This document shows, piece after piece, positions 42,354-51,410 of a DNA stretch of 64,000 nt. The DNA is from Psychrosphaera ytuae (lineage in GTDB: Bacteria; Pseudomonadota; Gammaproteobacteria; Enterobacterales; Alteromonadaceae). Location: positions 2,604,001 to 2,668,000 of the forward strand of contig NZ_CP072110.1 in assembly GCF_017638545.1 (NCBI RefSeq). The letters are read 5' to 3'. A program made the position numbers and the translations under genes. Below the pieces are notes generated by a model that was not told where the DNA came from, ran no database searches, and saw only the letters and a list, made by a program, of their open reading frames with translations. Positions within the stretch are counted from its first letter, which is position 1. The number at the start of each line of letters is the position of its first letter.

Positions 42354-44060
42354 TTATTTACTGCTATTTGAGTCAGTTGTCTGAGCGTCAAAATCAATAC
42401 TAGGTAAATTTAAGCCTTGTTCTTTGGCGCATTGCTTAGCGATGTCATAGCCAGCATCGGCGTGTCGCATGACGCCAGTTGCCGGGTCGTTCCATAACAC
42501 ATTGGCAAGGCGTTGTTCTGCAGCATCTGTACCGTCGGCAACAATCACCACACCTGAGTGTTGGCTGAAGCCCATACCTACACCACCACCGTGATGAAGT
42601 GATACCCAAGTAGCACCGCCAGCTGTATTGAGTAGTGCGTTAAGTAATGGCCAATCAGAAACGGCATCTGAGCCATCTAACATGGCTTCTGTTTCGCGGT
42701 TTGGACTTGCAACTGAGCCCGAATCTAAGTGGTCGCGGCCAATAACGACAGGCGCAGACAATTCTCCAGATTTCACCATATCGTTGAACGCTTTAGCGAT
42801 ACGAGCGCGGTCTTTTAATCCAATCCAGCAGATACGTGCTGGAAGCCCTTGGAATTGAATGCGTTCTTTAGCCATGTCCAACCAATTGTGTAGATGTGGA
42901 TTGTCCGGAATAAGCTCTTTAACTTTTGCGTCTGTTTTGTAAATATCTTCTGGATCACCAGACAGCGCGACCCAACGGAAAGGACCGATTCCTTCACAAA
43001 ATAGTGGGCGAACATAGGCCGGAACAAAGCCCGGAAAATCAAAGGCATTTTCGACACCTTCTTCGAGCGCCATTTGACGAATGTTGTTGCCATAGTCGGT
43101 CGTTGCGGCACCTCTTTCTTGCAGTGTTAACATTGCTTGGACTTGCAACGCCATAGACTGTTTAGCGGCTTTAACGACTGCAGCCTCGTCTTGTTCACGC
43201 ATCGCTTTTGCGTGTTCCATGGTCCATCCTTTAGGAAGATAACCATTAAGTGGGTCGTGAGCAGAAGTTTGGTCTGTTACTACATCTGGTGTAACACCTC
43301 GGGCTACCAACTCTGGGAAGATATCAGCCGCGTTACCAAGTAGGCCAACTGAGATAGCTTCTTTATTTGCGACAGCTTGATTGATCATCTCTAGTGCTTC
43401 GTCGAGTGTCGTCGCTTTTTTGTCGACGTACCCCGTACGCAGGCGAAAATCGATGCGAGACTCATCACATTCAACCACTAACGCAGCATATCCAGCCATC
43501 GTCGCAGCAAGTGGTTGTGCACCACCCATACCGCCTAGGCCACCGGTTAACACCCAACGTCCTTTCGCATCGCCATTAAAGTGCTGTTTGGCCATCGCGA
43601 CAAATGTTTCGTAAGTACCTTGGACTATGCCTTGAGAACCAATGTAAATCCACGAGCCCGCGGTCATTTGGCCGTACATCATTAGGCCCTTTTTATCGAG
43701 CTCGTTGAAGTGCTCCCAATTAGCCCAATGTGGTACCAGGTTTGAGTTTGCAATAAGAACTCGAGGTGCATTTGGATGCGTATTGAATACGCCAACGGGT
43801 TTACCCGACTGAACCAGCAGTGTTTGGTGATCTTCAAGTTGATCAAGTACTTCAACAATTTTGTCGAAACTCTTCCAATCCCTTGCCGCTCGGCCAATAC
43901 CGCCGTAGACGACTAGATTTTGTGGGTGTTCAGCGACTTCATTGTCGAGGTTATTCATCAACATTCGCTTGGCCGCTTCAGTTAACCATGACTTAGCGGT
44001 TATCTTGCTGCCAGTGGGTGCTTTGATGTTTCGGGTTTCGTCAAAACGTGGATCGCTCAT
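42354..44060 (-). CDS. hutU: Urocanate hydratase HutU
   Basis: 568 residues, the length expected for urocanase. Motifs include NLVVYGGIGRAARDW, GVFNTHPNAPRVLIANSNLVP, WVLTGGLGGMGGAQPLAA (NAD binding), GNAADIFPELV, and SLHHGGGVGMGFSQHSG. It hydrates urocanate to imidazolonepropionate using tightly bound NAD. It is first of the hutUH pair and lies 85 bases after hutC on the same strand, so all three may be one transcript from the hutC-hutI intergenic region. Confidence 0.97.
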   Translation of the reverse strand: MSDPRFDETRNIKAPTGSKITAKSWLTEAAKRMLMNNLDNEVAEHPQNLVVYGGIGRAARDWKSFDKIVEVLDQLEDHQTLLVQSGKPVGVFNTHPNAPRVLIANSNLVPHWANWEHFNELDKKGLMMYGQMTAGSWIYIGSQGIVQGTYETFVAMAKQHFNGDAKGRWVLTGGLGGMGGAQPLAATMAGYAALVVECDESRIDFRLRTGYVDKKATTLDEALEMINQAVANKEAISVGLLGNAADIFPELVARGVTPDVVTDQTSAHDPLNGYLPKGWTMEHAKAMREQDEAAVVKAAKQSMALQVQAMLTLQERGAATTDYGNNIRQMALEEGVENAFDFPGFVPAYVRPLFCEGIGPFRWVALSGDPEDIYKTDAKVKELIPDNPHLHNWLDMAKERIQFQGLPARICWIGLKDRARIAKAFNDMVKSGELSAPVVIGRDHLDSGSVASPNRETEAMLDGSDAVSDWPLLNALLNTAGGATWVSLHHGGGVGMGFSQHSGVVIVADGTDAAEQRLANVLWNDPATGVMRHADAGYDIAKQCAKEQGLNLPSIDFDAQTTDSNSSK

Positions 44061-44145
44061 TGTTTTCTCTCTTAGTTATTCATTAAACCTGTTGAGGTTG
44101 TCACTAGGCTCACATTGTTTTTGTTAGAGTAGAGCCGAAATAAGG

Positions 44146-44850
44146 TTATTTTTTGAAGGTTAATTGACCGCCAAGACGGTAACTCGAACCTGGGTAAATA
44201 ATTCGGGCAAAACAGACGACACCGGATTTACTCGATGTGCGTCGGATAAGTTGTAAGCAAGGCTCAGGGTTGTACATTTGGAGCCACTCACAGACCTGCT
44301 CACTTGGTGAAATTGCCTCAATGGTGTGGCGTGCTTCTGTCAGTGGCGCTACTTTCGATAAATATTCGTGTGGCGTAGTGGTTGCAAAGTCTTGTTGTAA
44401 GTATTCAGATGCTAAGTCAGGATTGATGAAACGCTCTTCGACTTGTACTGGCTTGTTATTGTCAAAGTGGACAATCACAGAACGAAATACTTCTGAGTCT
44501 ATATCGACGTCTAGGGCAATAGCTATCGGAGCAATTGCTTGGATGGTTTCGAGTTCGAGTACCTGACTGTGATACTCGTGACCACGACCTTTAATCTCGT
44601 CGGCTATGTCTTTAATTTCGAACATCGAGCCCTGCCCCTTAAGGGAGGCGACATAAGTACCAGAACCTTTGGTACGAACCAAAATTCCCTGCGCAGACAA
44701 CTCTTCAAGGGCACGACGCGCGGTCATTCGACTCACTTCAAACTGCTCTGCGAGCTTGTTTTCAGATGGGACTAAATCATTTTCTTGCCACTCACCGGAT
44801 TCGATTGCGTTGAGAATAAAAGATTTAATTTGTTCAAATTTAGCGGCCAT
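44146..44850 (-). CDS. hutC: Histidine-utilisation repressor HutC (GntR family)
   Basis: A 234-residue regulator. The N-terminal winged HTH has LVPSENKLAEQFEVSRMTARRALEELSAQGILVRTKGSGTYVA, a GntR/HutC-subfamily signature. The C-terminal UTRA domain (about 95-230) binds effector, urocanate in studied relatives. It is divergent from hutI, and a TGTATATACA palindrome in the 115-base gap is the probable operator, so it should repress both directions and itself. Confidence 0.93.
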   Translation of the reverse strand: MAAKFEQIKSFILNAIESGEWQENDLVPSENKLAEQFEVSRMTARRALEELSAQGILVRTKGSGTYVASLKGQGSMFEIKDIADEIKGRGHEYHSQVLELETIQAIAPIAIALDVDIDSEVFRSVIVHFDNNKPVQVEERFINPDLASEYLQQDFATTTPHEYLSKVAPLTEARHTIEAISPSEQVCEWLQMYNPEPCLQLIRRTSSKSGVVCFARIIYPGSSYRLGGQLTFKK

Positions 44851-44902
44851 GCTGGTCTACCCTTAATTGAATTATGTGTAAAAAACTGCCACACTGAGAA
44901 AG

Positions 44903-44922
44903 CTGTATATACAACTTGTATA
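44903..44922. promoter_or_regulatory. Putative HutC operator
   Basis: TGTATATACA (44904-44913) is a perfect palindrome of the GntR/HutC type; a further TTGTATA half-site follows at 44917-44923. It lies between the divergent hutC and hutI starts. Confidence 0.7.
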
Positions 44923-44965
44923 ATTTAAAGTAATTGAAGTTAGCTAATTTAGTCAAGGTTGATGA

Positions 44966-46210
44966 ATGAATAATTCTGCTCAAAATTGCCAAGCGTTTGA
45001 TCTTGTGATCAAAAACGTTCAGTTGATTACCCTAGATAAAGAACACAACAAGGTGCCTTACGGTTTGTTGGAAGATGCGGCTATTGCTGTAACGGATGGT
45101 GTCATTCAATGGCTAGGAAAGTCGGCTGATCTTCCTGATCATCCCTGTAAAAATGTCGTAGACGGCGAAGGCCAGTTTTTGTCGCCAGGCTTGATAGACT
45201 GTCACACCCACTTAGTTTTTGCAGGAAGTCGAGCGGCTGAATTTGAGCAGCGCCTCAATGGTATGAGCTACAAAGAAATTGCCGAGCAAGGTGGTGGTAT
45301 TCTCAGTACGGTCAAGGCAACTCGAGAAGCTAGCTTCCATGAACTGTTAAAACTTGCCGAACAAAGAGCCAAAACTCTGATGCGTGAGGGTGTGACTTGC
45401 ATAGAGATCAAATCTGGTTATGGATTAAATACCGAAACAGAAATCAAAATGCTCGAGGTTGCCACTGCACTTGAACAGTCACTTCCAATAGATATTCGTC
45501 GTACCTTTTTGGGTGCCCACGCGGTTCCTCCTGAGTTTAAAGGTGACTCAGATGGTTACATAGATTACTTGATTAATGACACTTTACCTAAAGTCCATGA
45601 GTTAGGGTTAGCCGATGCAGTTGATGGCTTTTGTGAAAATATCGGTTTTAGTCGTGAGCAAATGGCGCGTTTGTTTGCTGAGGCAAAAAAAATTGGTTTG
45701 CCTGTAAAACTCCATGCTGAACAGCTCAGTGACAGTGGTGGCACGGCTTTGGTGGCCGATCTTGATGGCTTGTCAGCGGATCATTTAGAGTATTTATCCA
45801 AAAAAGATTGTAAAAGGCTATCCCATTCTGTAACCATTCCTGTATTATTACCAGGTGCCTTTCATACTTTGTCTGAAACACAGCTACCGCCGGTTGATTT
45901 ATTGCGAGAATATAACGTTCCAATGGCAATTGGTAGTGACTACAACCCAGGGTCTTCGCCACTGTGCTCATTAAAGTTGATGATGAACATGGCGTGTACG
46001 CTCTTTAAACTAACTCCAGAAGAGGCACTACTAGGAGTTACAAAGCATGCGGCCATGGCACTAGGGTTGGACAAAGTTGGTGAGTTAAAAGTGGGGTATC
46101 AAGCCAACTTCTGTCTATGGGATATTCAACATCCGGCGGAACTTAGCTATACATATGGGGTTAACCCTTTGACCCGGTTATGGATTCGAGGTCAAACCTG
46201 CTTTTTGTAA
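44966..46210 (+). CDS. hutI: Imidazolonepropionase HutI
   Basis: A 414-residue amidohydrolase. Metal-binding motifs are visible: LIDCHTHLVFAGSRAAEFEQRLNG, then FLGAHAVPPEF, LPVKLHAEQLSDSGG, and MAIGSDYNPGSSP. It hydrolyses imidazolonepropionate to formiminoglutamate. It is transcribed away from hutC. No hutG follows; the candidate for the next step is the ureohydrolase at 10.5 kb. pckA follows 71 bases later in the same direction. Confidence 0.96.
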   Translation: MNNSAQNCQAFDLVIKNVQLITLDKEHNKVPYGLLEDAAIAVTDGVIQWLGKSADLPDHPCKNVVDGEGQFLSPGLIDCHTHLVFAGSRAAEFEQRLNGMSYKEIAEQGGGILSTVKATREASFHELLKLAEQRAKTLMREGVTCIEIKSGYGLNTETEIKMLEVATALEQSLPIDIRRTFLGAHAVPPEFKGDSDGYIDYLINDTLPKVHELGLADAVDGFCENIGFSREQMARLFAEAKKIGLPVKLHAEQLSDSGGTALVADLDGLSADHLEYLSKKDCKRLSHSVTIPVLLPGAFHTLSETQLPPVDLLREYNVPMAIGSDYNPGSSPLCSLKLMMNMACTLFKLTPEEALLGVTKHAAMALGLDKVGELKVGYQANFCLWDIQHPAELSYTYGVNPLTRLWIRGQTCFL

Positions 46211-46281
46211 CTTACCAAATACATCGTCGCTGTTTTTAATTAATGCGTAAATACGCGAACAAATCATTTGGTGAAGTACAC

Positions 46282-47892
46282 ATGACAACAACTATCGACT
46301 TATCTCGCTACGGCATTTTAGAGCCGACCGAAATCTTACATAACCCGTCTTACGAGGTTTTGTTTGCAGAAGAAACAAAACCTGATCTTGAGGGTTATGA
46401 AAAAGGCACTGTTACGGAACTAGGTGCCGTAAGTGTAAACACCGGTATTTTTACTGGCCGCTCGCCAAAAGATAAGTACATTGTTCTTGACGATGTAACT
46501 AAAGATACAGTTTGGTGGAACAACGAAGCAGCACCAAATGACAACAAACCATTATCACCAGAAGTCTGGCAAGACCTCAAAGGCCTAGTTTCTCGTCAGT
46601 TATCTGGCAAGCGCTTGTTTGTTGTTGATACATTTTGTGGTGCCAATGAAAAAGTACGTCTTAAAGTTCGTTTTATTACTGAAGTTGCTTGGCAAGCGCA
46701 TTTCGTTAAAAACATGTTCATTCGCCCAACTGAAGAAGAACTAGCAAATTACGGCGAGCCAGACTTTGTGGTAATGAACGGTTCTAAAACGTCAAACCCA
46801 GATTTCGAAAAACACGGTATGAACTCAGAAGTATTTACCGTGTTCAACATGACTGAAAAAATGCAGATCATTGGCGGTACTTGGTACGGCGGTGAGATGA
46901 AAAAAGGCATGTTCGCAATGATGAACTACTACCTACCTTTGCAAGGCATGGCATCAATGCACTGCTCTGCAAACGTGGGTAAAGATGGCGATGTAGCTAT
47001 TTTCTTTGGTTTATCTGGCACAGGTAAAACAACGCTTTCTACTGATCCTAAGCGTGAATTAATCGGTGACGATGAACACGGCTGGGATGATGACGGTATC
47101 TTCAACTTTGAAGGTGGTTGTTACGCTAAAACAATCGACTTGGATAAAGAAAGCGAGCCAGACATTTACAATGCTATTCGCCGTGATGCGTTATTAGAAA
47201 ACGTAGCGGTTGATGACCAAGGTAAAATTGACTTCACAGATGGTTCTTTAACTCAGAACACTCGTGTTTCTTACCCGCTATATCACATTGATAATATTGT
47301 TAAGCCAGTTTCAAAAGCAGGCCATGCACAAAAAGTTATTTTCTTAACAGCAGATGCATTTGGCGTGTTACCGCCAGTCTCTAAATTGACTGACGCGCAA
47401 ACCAAGTATCACTTCTTGTCTGGTTTTACCGCAAAATTAGCTGGTACTGAGCGCGGTATTACTGAGCCTCAACCAACATTCTCTGCATGTTTTGGTAAAG
47501 CATTCTTGACCTTACACCCATTACAATATGCTGATGTACTTGTTAAGCGTATGAATGCGGCAGGTGCAGAAGCTTATTTAGTTAACACAGGCTGGAATGG
47601 TTCGGGCAAGCGTATTTCGATTAAAGACACGCGTGCAATCATTGACCGTATCTTGGATGGTTCTATTGAAAATGCACCAACTAAGATTGTGCCTATCTTC
47701 AACTTAGAAGTACCGACAGAGTTAGAAGGTGTTGATCCTGCTATCTTAGACCCTCGTGATACTTACCAAGATGAAACTCAATGGAACGACAAAGCGACTG
47801 ACCTTGCACAACGTTTTATCAAGTACTTTGAGCAGTACACCGACTTAGAAGACGGTGCAGAGCTAGTAGCTGCTGGACCACAGCTTTCGTAA
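46282..47892 (+). CDS. pckA: Phosphoenolpyruvate carboxykinase (ATP) PckA
   Basis: The start is the ATG at 46282 (MTTTIDLSRYGILEPTEIL), with GGTGA before it; the longer frame from 46243 has no good site. The 536-residue enzyme carries FTGRSPKDKYIV, MHCSANVG, GLSGTGKTTLS (kinase-1a P-loop) and ELIGDDEHGWDDDGIFNFEGGCYAK (metal site), so it is the ATP-dependent type. It turns oxaloacetate into PEP for gluconeogenesis. Its place behind hutI may be chance or may link histidine catabolism to gluconeogenesis. Confidence 0.97.
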   Translation: MTTTIDLSRYGILEPTEILHNPSYEVLFAEETKPDLEGYEKGTVTELGAVSVNTGIFTGRSPKDKYIVLDDVTKDTVWWNNEAAPNDNKPLSPEVWQDLKGLVSRQLSGKRLFVVDTFCGANEKVRLKVRFITEVAWQAHFVKNMFIRPTEEELANYGEPDFVVMNGSKTSNPDFEKHGMNSEVFTVFNMTEKMQIIGGTWYGGEMKKGMFAMMNYYLPLQGMASMHCSANVGKDGDVAIFFGLSGTGKTTLSTDPKRELIGDDEHGWDDDGIFNFEGGCYAKTIDLDKESEPDIYNAIRRDALLENVAVDDQGKIDFTDGSLTQNTRVSYPLYHIDNIVKPVSKAGHAQKVIFLTADAFGVLPPVSKLTDAQTKYHFLSGFTAKLAGTERGITEPQPTFSACFGKAFLTLHPLQYADVLVKRMNAAGAEAYLVNTGWNGSGKRISIKDTRAIIDRILDGSIENAPTKIVPIFNLEVPTELEGVDPAILDPRDTYQDETQWNDKATDLAQRFIKYFEQYTDLEDGAELVAAGPQLS

Positions 47893-47924
47893 GATTGATT
47901 ACAAAAGTTTAAAATTCTAAAAAT

Positions 47925-47954
47925 AAAAAAGCGAACCATTTGGTTCGCTTTTTT
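47925..47954. terminator. Bidirectional rho-independent terminator
   Basis: AAAAAAGCGAACCA (47925-47938) pairs perfectly with TGGTTCGCTTTTTT (47941-47954). It lies between convergent pckA and gsk. Confidence 0.93.
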
Positions 47955-48016
47955 ATTTGAGAAGACAGGATGCCGGAAAGCGTTCTATCTCTGCTCAATA
48001 CTTTGCTTATGTACGA

Positions 48017-49318
48017 CTAGTGCCAGTATGCACTTTCTAAGCTGTCTTCGCGATCAGGCAATCCCTTAGATAAACGAGGAGAACTCTGAGACAAAACTTC
48101 AAAGCTCACTCGGTTAGCGTACTTACAGATTTGCGCTAGGGAAGAATACGACATTGCTGGAATACCGTGTTTACTTGACTCTGGTACGTTTAACTTATGG
48201 AAAACGTTGGCTGTAATGTCATGTAGTACGGCTGCTAACGCACCGTCACCAGCACCGTTGGTGTTTTTAATCTCATCGGGACCGCCCATGTATGGAGCAA
48301 TATGCGAAAAGATTTTAAGTGGTTCACGGCAATTTTCTTTTAAGATTGGACGTGAAAACTCGTATTGGTTGAACTCAGGGATACTACCTGGCAGAAGCGG
48401 GTATTGGGTTTTACGCTTGTGCTCTTCGTCTGTGTAACCTGCCATGTATAGACCTTGTGGGCCAGCAGTACAAAGTACCAGATCTGCAAGTTCAAGCGCT
48501 TGCTCTGCAGCTAACAAAGGGTCGCTGGTGCCTAACAAGGCCTCTGCTTCTTCTTCGTTCATTGCAAGAACTTGCACGTGATCACGAATAAAGTCACGCC
48601 ACCATTGTGGCTTTTCTTCGATCATGAATCGCGTACCTAAGGTCAAAACCACCGGAACCTGATGTTTGTTTGCGTATTCAATGGCTTGCATTGCAGCTTT
48701 GTCTAGCGTGTCTTCACCTGAACAGCGAGTAAAGTAAGCACTTACAACAAACGCAGATGCGTTTTTAATCAGGTCTTCATCGATGAAGTCTGGTGTTAAG
48801 CGGTTCATCACACCTGAATCGATCGCAAAAGTACGTTCGCCATCTTCGGTGATCAGGGTAAACGCTCGACCAATAGGACCGTCAACAGGTTGTAAATGTT
48901 GTAGGTCTACTTTAGACGATGTGTTACACAGATAGCGGTACGCGTAGTTACCGACTTTGATGTTTTCACTCATTACTCCGTATAGAACAGAACGGTCGTC
49001 TGCCAATACTGAATAATTGTGCATGGTGTTACCAATGGTACCACCGGCGTGCTGATCGATGATCAGACCCTGCTCTGAGATAACGTCGTACAGCTTTTCT
49101 GCTAATTCACTCGTGACTAATTGAGAAAGACCAATTTTTAGATCGAACTCTTCGAGCAACTCACGGGATACGTGGGCTTCGATATCTACGATCGTTTGGT
49201 CCATACCAACCACGTATGGATGCTTTAGCTTACCGTCAACCTTTATCTTGTTGGTTACAGGGTCTTTCTTTTCGACTGGAAAATAATGTCGATGTTTGCG
49301 TCTACCAGGAAATCTCAT
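48017..49318 (-). CDS. gsk: Inosine/guanosine kinase Gsk
   Basis: A 433-residue kinase (E. coli 434) opening MRFPGRRKHRHYFPV as in E. coli Gsk. It has the PfkB-family features HAGGTIGNTMHNYS near the start and NTNGAGDGALAAV with the catalytic Asp near the C terminus. It phosphorylates inosine and guanosine for purine salvage. AAGAG precedes the ATG. It is a single gene between convergent pckA and the co-directional grxA-like gene. Confidence 0.95.
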   Translation of the reverse strand: MRFPGRRKHRHYFPVEKKDPVTNKIKVDGKLKHPYVVGMDQTIVDIEAHVSRELLEEFDLKIGLSQLVTSELAEKLYDVISEQGLIIDQHAGGTIGNTMHNYSVLADDRSVLYGVMSENIKVGNYAYRYLCNTSSKVDLQHLQPVDGPIGRAFTLITEDGERTFAIDSGVMNRLTPDFIDEDLIKNASAFVVSAYFTRCSGEDTLDKAAMQAIEYANKHQVPVVLTLGTRFMIEEKPQWWRDFIRDHVQVLAMNEEEAEALLGTSDPLLAAEQALELADLVLCTAGPQGLYMAGYTDEEHKRKTQYPLLPGSIPEFNQYEFSRPILKENCREPLKIFSHIAPYMGGPDEIKNTNGAGDGALAAVLHDITANVFHKLNVPESSKHGIPAMSYSSLAQICKYANRVSFEVLSQSSPRLSKGLPDREDSLESAYWH

Positions 49319-49408
49319 AACTCTTGGGTACGAAAAAAAATTTGGCGCGCATTGTATGACATTTTGGCGTCATTATTAACCAATACTTTATTCTATTTAG
49401 GAATAGTC

Positions 49409-49672
49409 CTACTGATATAAGCCCAAATTTGCTTTTGCGTAAGCTTCAAACTCAGTAAAACCACCAATATGTTCCTGATCTATAAAGATTTGTGGAACAG
49501 TTTCGACTGGCTTGCCAGCAGACTTCTCTAAGTCAGCTTTTGAAATGCCTTCTGCTTGGATATCAACATAGCGATATTTGAAGTCGTCACGAGACTCAGT
49601 TAGCTGATCCGCTACTTCTTTCGCACGAACACAATAAGGACAACCAGGGCGACCAAAAATAACTGTAAACAT
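49409..49672 (-). CDS. grxA: Glutaredoxin 1-type protein GrxA
   Basis: The ATG at 49672 follows GGAG at good spacing; a TTG four codons upstream is discarded. The 87-residue protein begins MFTVIFGRPGCPYCVRAKEVA with the CPYC redox pair, then TVPQIFIDQEHIGGFTEFEAYAK. Length and sequence fit the monomeric dithiol glutaredoxin GrxA that reduces ribonucleotide reductase and other proteins. It stands alone. Confidence 0.93.
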   Translation of the reverse strand: MFTVIFGRPGCPYCVRAKEVADQLTESRDDFKYRYVDIQAEGISKADLEKSAGKPVETVPQIFIDQEHIGGFTEFEAYAKANLGLYQ

Positions 49673-49916
49673 ATTTATCTCCAAAATTTAATTGGTTATA
49701 GATTACCAAGAACAGCAAATAGGTAAATTTAATAAAAGCGATGACTACAATAGAATTAATTGATACTAGCAGTTTAGCTTTTATTCTAAACTTTTCTTAA
49801 GCGGCAAGTGATTCATATACAGACTTTTTATCTCAAAACCCCTCAGTAGCGTTGTTTTAGAGCGTGCTGGATGGTTTTCCTCTTCTATACTTCTGATTGA
49901 AGTAGGAGGAACGAGT

Positions 49917-50645
49917 ATGATCATTAGACCCTCAATTGCCGCAGGTTTTTTGTATCCGATGGATGCTGATGATCTCGTTATTGATGTGACACAACGTTTA
50001 TTAGCGTTACCAACAGTAGAATCTAAGCCCTTTGGCTTAGTCGTGCCACATGGCAGTTTTGAATCCACCGGAGACGTTAGCGCTGCTGCGTTTCGTCATT
50101 TGGCCAAATTAGGTCCTTCCGTTTCTGATGTCATCATTTTGGGGGCGGCTCACGATGGTGTAACAGGTGCCGTACTTCCTATCAGTCAACAATTTAAAAC
50201 ACCTCTTGGCAATGTCGACGTAAATACTCGACACGTTCGAAGTCTATCGCTCTTACCTTTTGTGCATCGAAATGATCGAATACACCTCAAAGCATTGAAC
50301 ATTGAAGTACAACTGCCGTTTTTACAGACCTGTTTGTTGGATTTTGCTATGTTGCCAGTATTAATAGGAGCGATGAATGAGATAGACATGAGAACCTTAT
50401 TATTAAGCTTACCAATAAAAGAAAACACCTTGTTGATCGTAAGCGTTGACGTAAGTGCTGATATTGATCGCTGTGCTAATCCACAAGAAGCGTTTTTGCT
50501 GAACCACATTGAGGCGTTTTTAGCAAAGCAAGACCTTCAATTTGAGTTGGCATTTAATCCCGCTGACCAATCTTCCAAAGTGCATCTTAATGACGGTGCG
50601 CAAAAGCAACAGCCAAATACATACAAAAGTTATATCATTCGTTAA
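49917..50645 (+). CDS. Memo / AmmeMemoRadiSam protein B-like protein
   Basis: A 242-residue protein with a Memo-like path: RPSIAAGFLYPMDADDL, LVVPHGSFESTGDVSAAAF (cf. PHAGYxYSG), VIILGAAHDG (cf. GPSH), IEVQLPFLQ and LLIVSVDVSAD. The two metal-site His positions seem kept, but the Tyr of PHAGY and the Cys expected near the C terminus are not evident, and the C terminus is short. Neither the usual AMMECR1 nor the radical SAM partner is next to it. AGGAGG precedes the ATG. A DUF1289 gene follows 34 bases later. Activity is uncertain. Confidence 0.75.
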   Translation: MIIRPSIAAGFLYPMDADDLVIDVTQRLLALPTVESKPFGLVVPHGSFESTGDVSAAAFRHLAKLGPSVSDVIILGAAHDGVTGAVLPISQQFKTPLGNVDVNTRHVRSLSLLPFVHRNDRIHLKALNIEVQLPFLQTCLLDFAMLPVLIGAMNEIDMRTLLLSLPIKENTLLIVSVDVSADIDRCANPQEAFLLNHIEAFLAKQDLQFELAFNPADQSSKVHLNDGAQKQQPNTYKSYIIR

Positions 50646-50679
50646 AGAAATTTGAGCGCTAAAAGAGATAGTCAAACTA

Positions 50680-50865
50680 ATGAGTGATGAAGCAAAGCGA
50701 CAGTCGCCTTGTATCCGACAGTGTTGCCTTGACCATAATGATGTCTGTATCGGATGTTACAGAACCATGACAGAGATATTAGCGTGGACCAAAATGAGTT
50801 CACAAAAACGGAACGAAGTCCTTATCTTATGTAGGCAGAGGCAAAATGACTGTAATAAAAATTAA
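50680..50865 (+). CDS. DUF1289 small Cys-rich protein
   Basis: A 61-residue protein with the DUF1289 pattern: SPCIRQCCLDHNDVCIGCYRTMTEILAWTKMSSQKRNEVL. Four Cys (C-x3-C...C-x2-C) probably bind metal. The family is widespread and its role is unknown. It lies 34 bases after the Memo-like gene and may be co-transcribed with it. Confidence 0.85.
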   Translation: MSDEAKRQSPCIRQCCLDHNDVCIGCYRTMTEILAWTKMSSQKRNEVLILCRQRQNDCNKN

Positions 50866-50908
50866 ATGTTAAATTAACGTTCATTTAATGAGCTTTATTT
50901 TTTTATTG

Positions 50909-50917
50909 TGTTATGAT
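50909..50917 (+). promoter_or_regulatory. Extended -10 promoter of csp gene
   Basis: TGTTATGAT matches the extended -10 form (TG, one base, TATGAT). It would give a leader of about 180 bases before the cold-shock gene, a typical length for cspA-type leaders. No good -35 is seen. Confidence 0.55.
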
Positions 50918-51106
50918 GCTTGTGTCTTTAACGAGACTTTAAAAAAATTGTTAGAAAGCTTGATGAAATTTATACCGCAACACTCAAATTTTAGTCGATT
51001 TTGAGAGACGTAATCTTTACATAAGTTACATTGCAATTGTTTAAACTCCGCAAAGATACAGCTGATACATGTGTATCACTTAATTTGAAATTTATTAGAG
51101 GTTATT

Positions 51107-51316
51107 ATGTCTAAATCGACTGGTACTGTTAAATGGTTTAACGAAGAAAAAGGTTACGGTTTCCTTACACAAGACAATGGCGGCAAGGACGTATTCGTTC
51201 ACTTCCGTGCAATCGTTGGTGAAGGTTTCAAGAGCCTTAAAGAAGGTCAAGCTGTTACTTTTGACGTTGAAGAAGGTCAAAAAGGTTTACAAGCTGCAAA
51301 CGTTGAAGCTAACTAA
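51107..51316 (+). CDS. Cold-shock domain protein (CspA/CspE-like)
   Basis: A 69-residue OB-fold protein: STGTVKWFNEEKGYGFLTQDNGGKDVFVHF contains the RNP1 (KGYGF) and RNP2 (VFVHF) motifs; GLQAANVEAN ends it. It binds single-stranded RNA or DNA. The long upstream leader and AGAGG site fit regulation at the RNA level by temperature. Which Csp paralogue it is cannot be told. A strong terminator follows. Confidence 0.93.
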   Translation: MSKSTGTVKWFNEEKGYGFLTQDNGGKDVFVHFRAIVGEGFKSLKEGQAVTFDVEEGQKGLQAANVEAN

Positions 51317-51335
51317 TTTAGCCTGAACGATTTGT

Positions 51336-51365
51336 AAAAAAAGAGCACTAGGTGCTCTTTTTTTG
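51336..51365. terminator. Bidirectional rho-independent terminator
   Basis: AAAAAAAGAGCAC (51336-51348) pairs with GTGCTCTTTTTTT (51352-51364) around TAG. It lies between the convergent csp and queG genes. Confidence 0.92.
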
Positions 51366-51410
51366 TGCCTGCAATTCAGGGTTATTATTGTTTTGGTACT
51401 GGTTAGCTAT

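Noticed and set aside
49781..50068. A 95-codon minus-strand frame over the Memo-like start
   Set aside because: It overlaps the conserved Memo N terminus and its translation has no family features.
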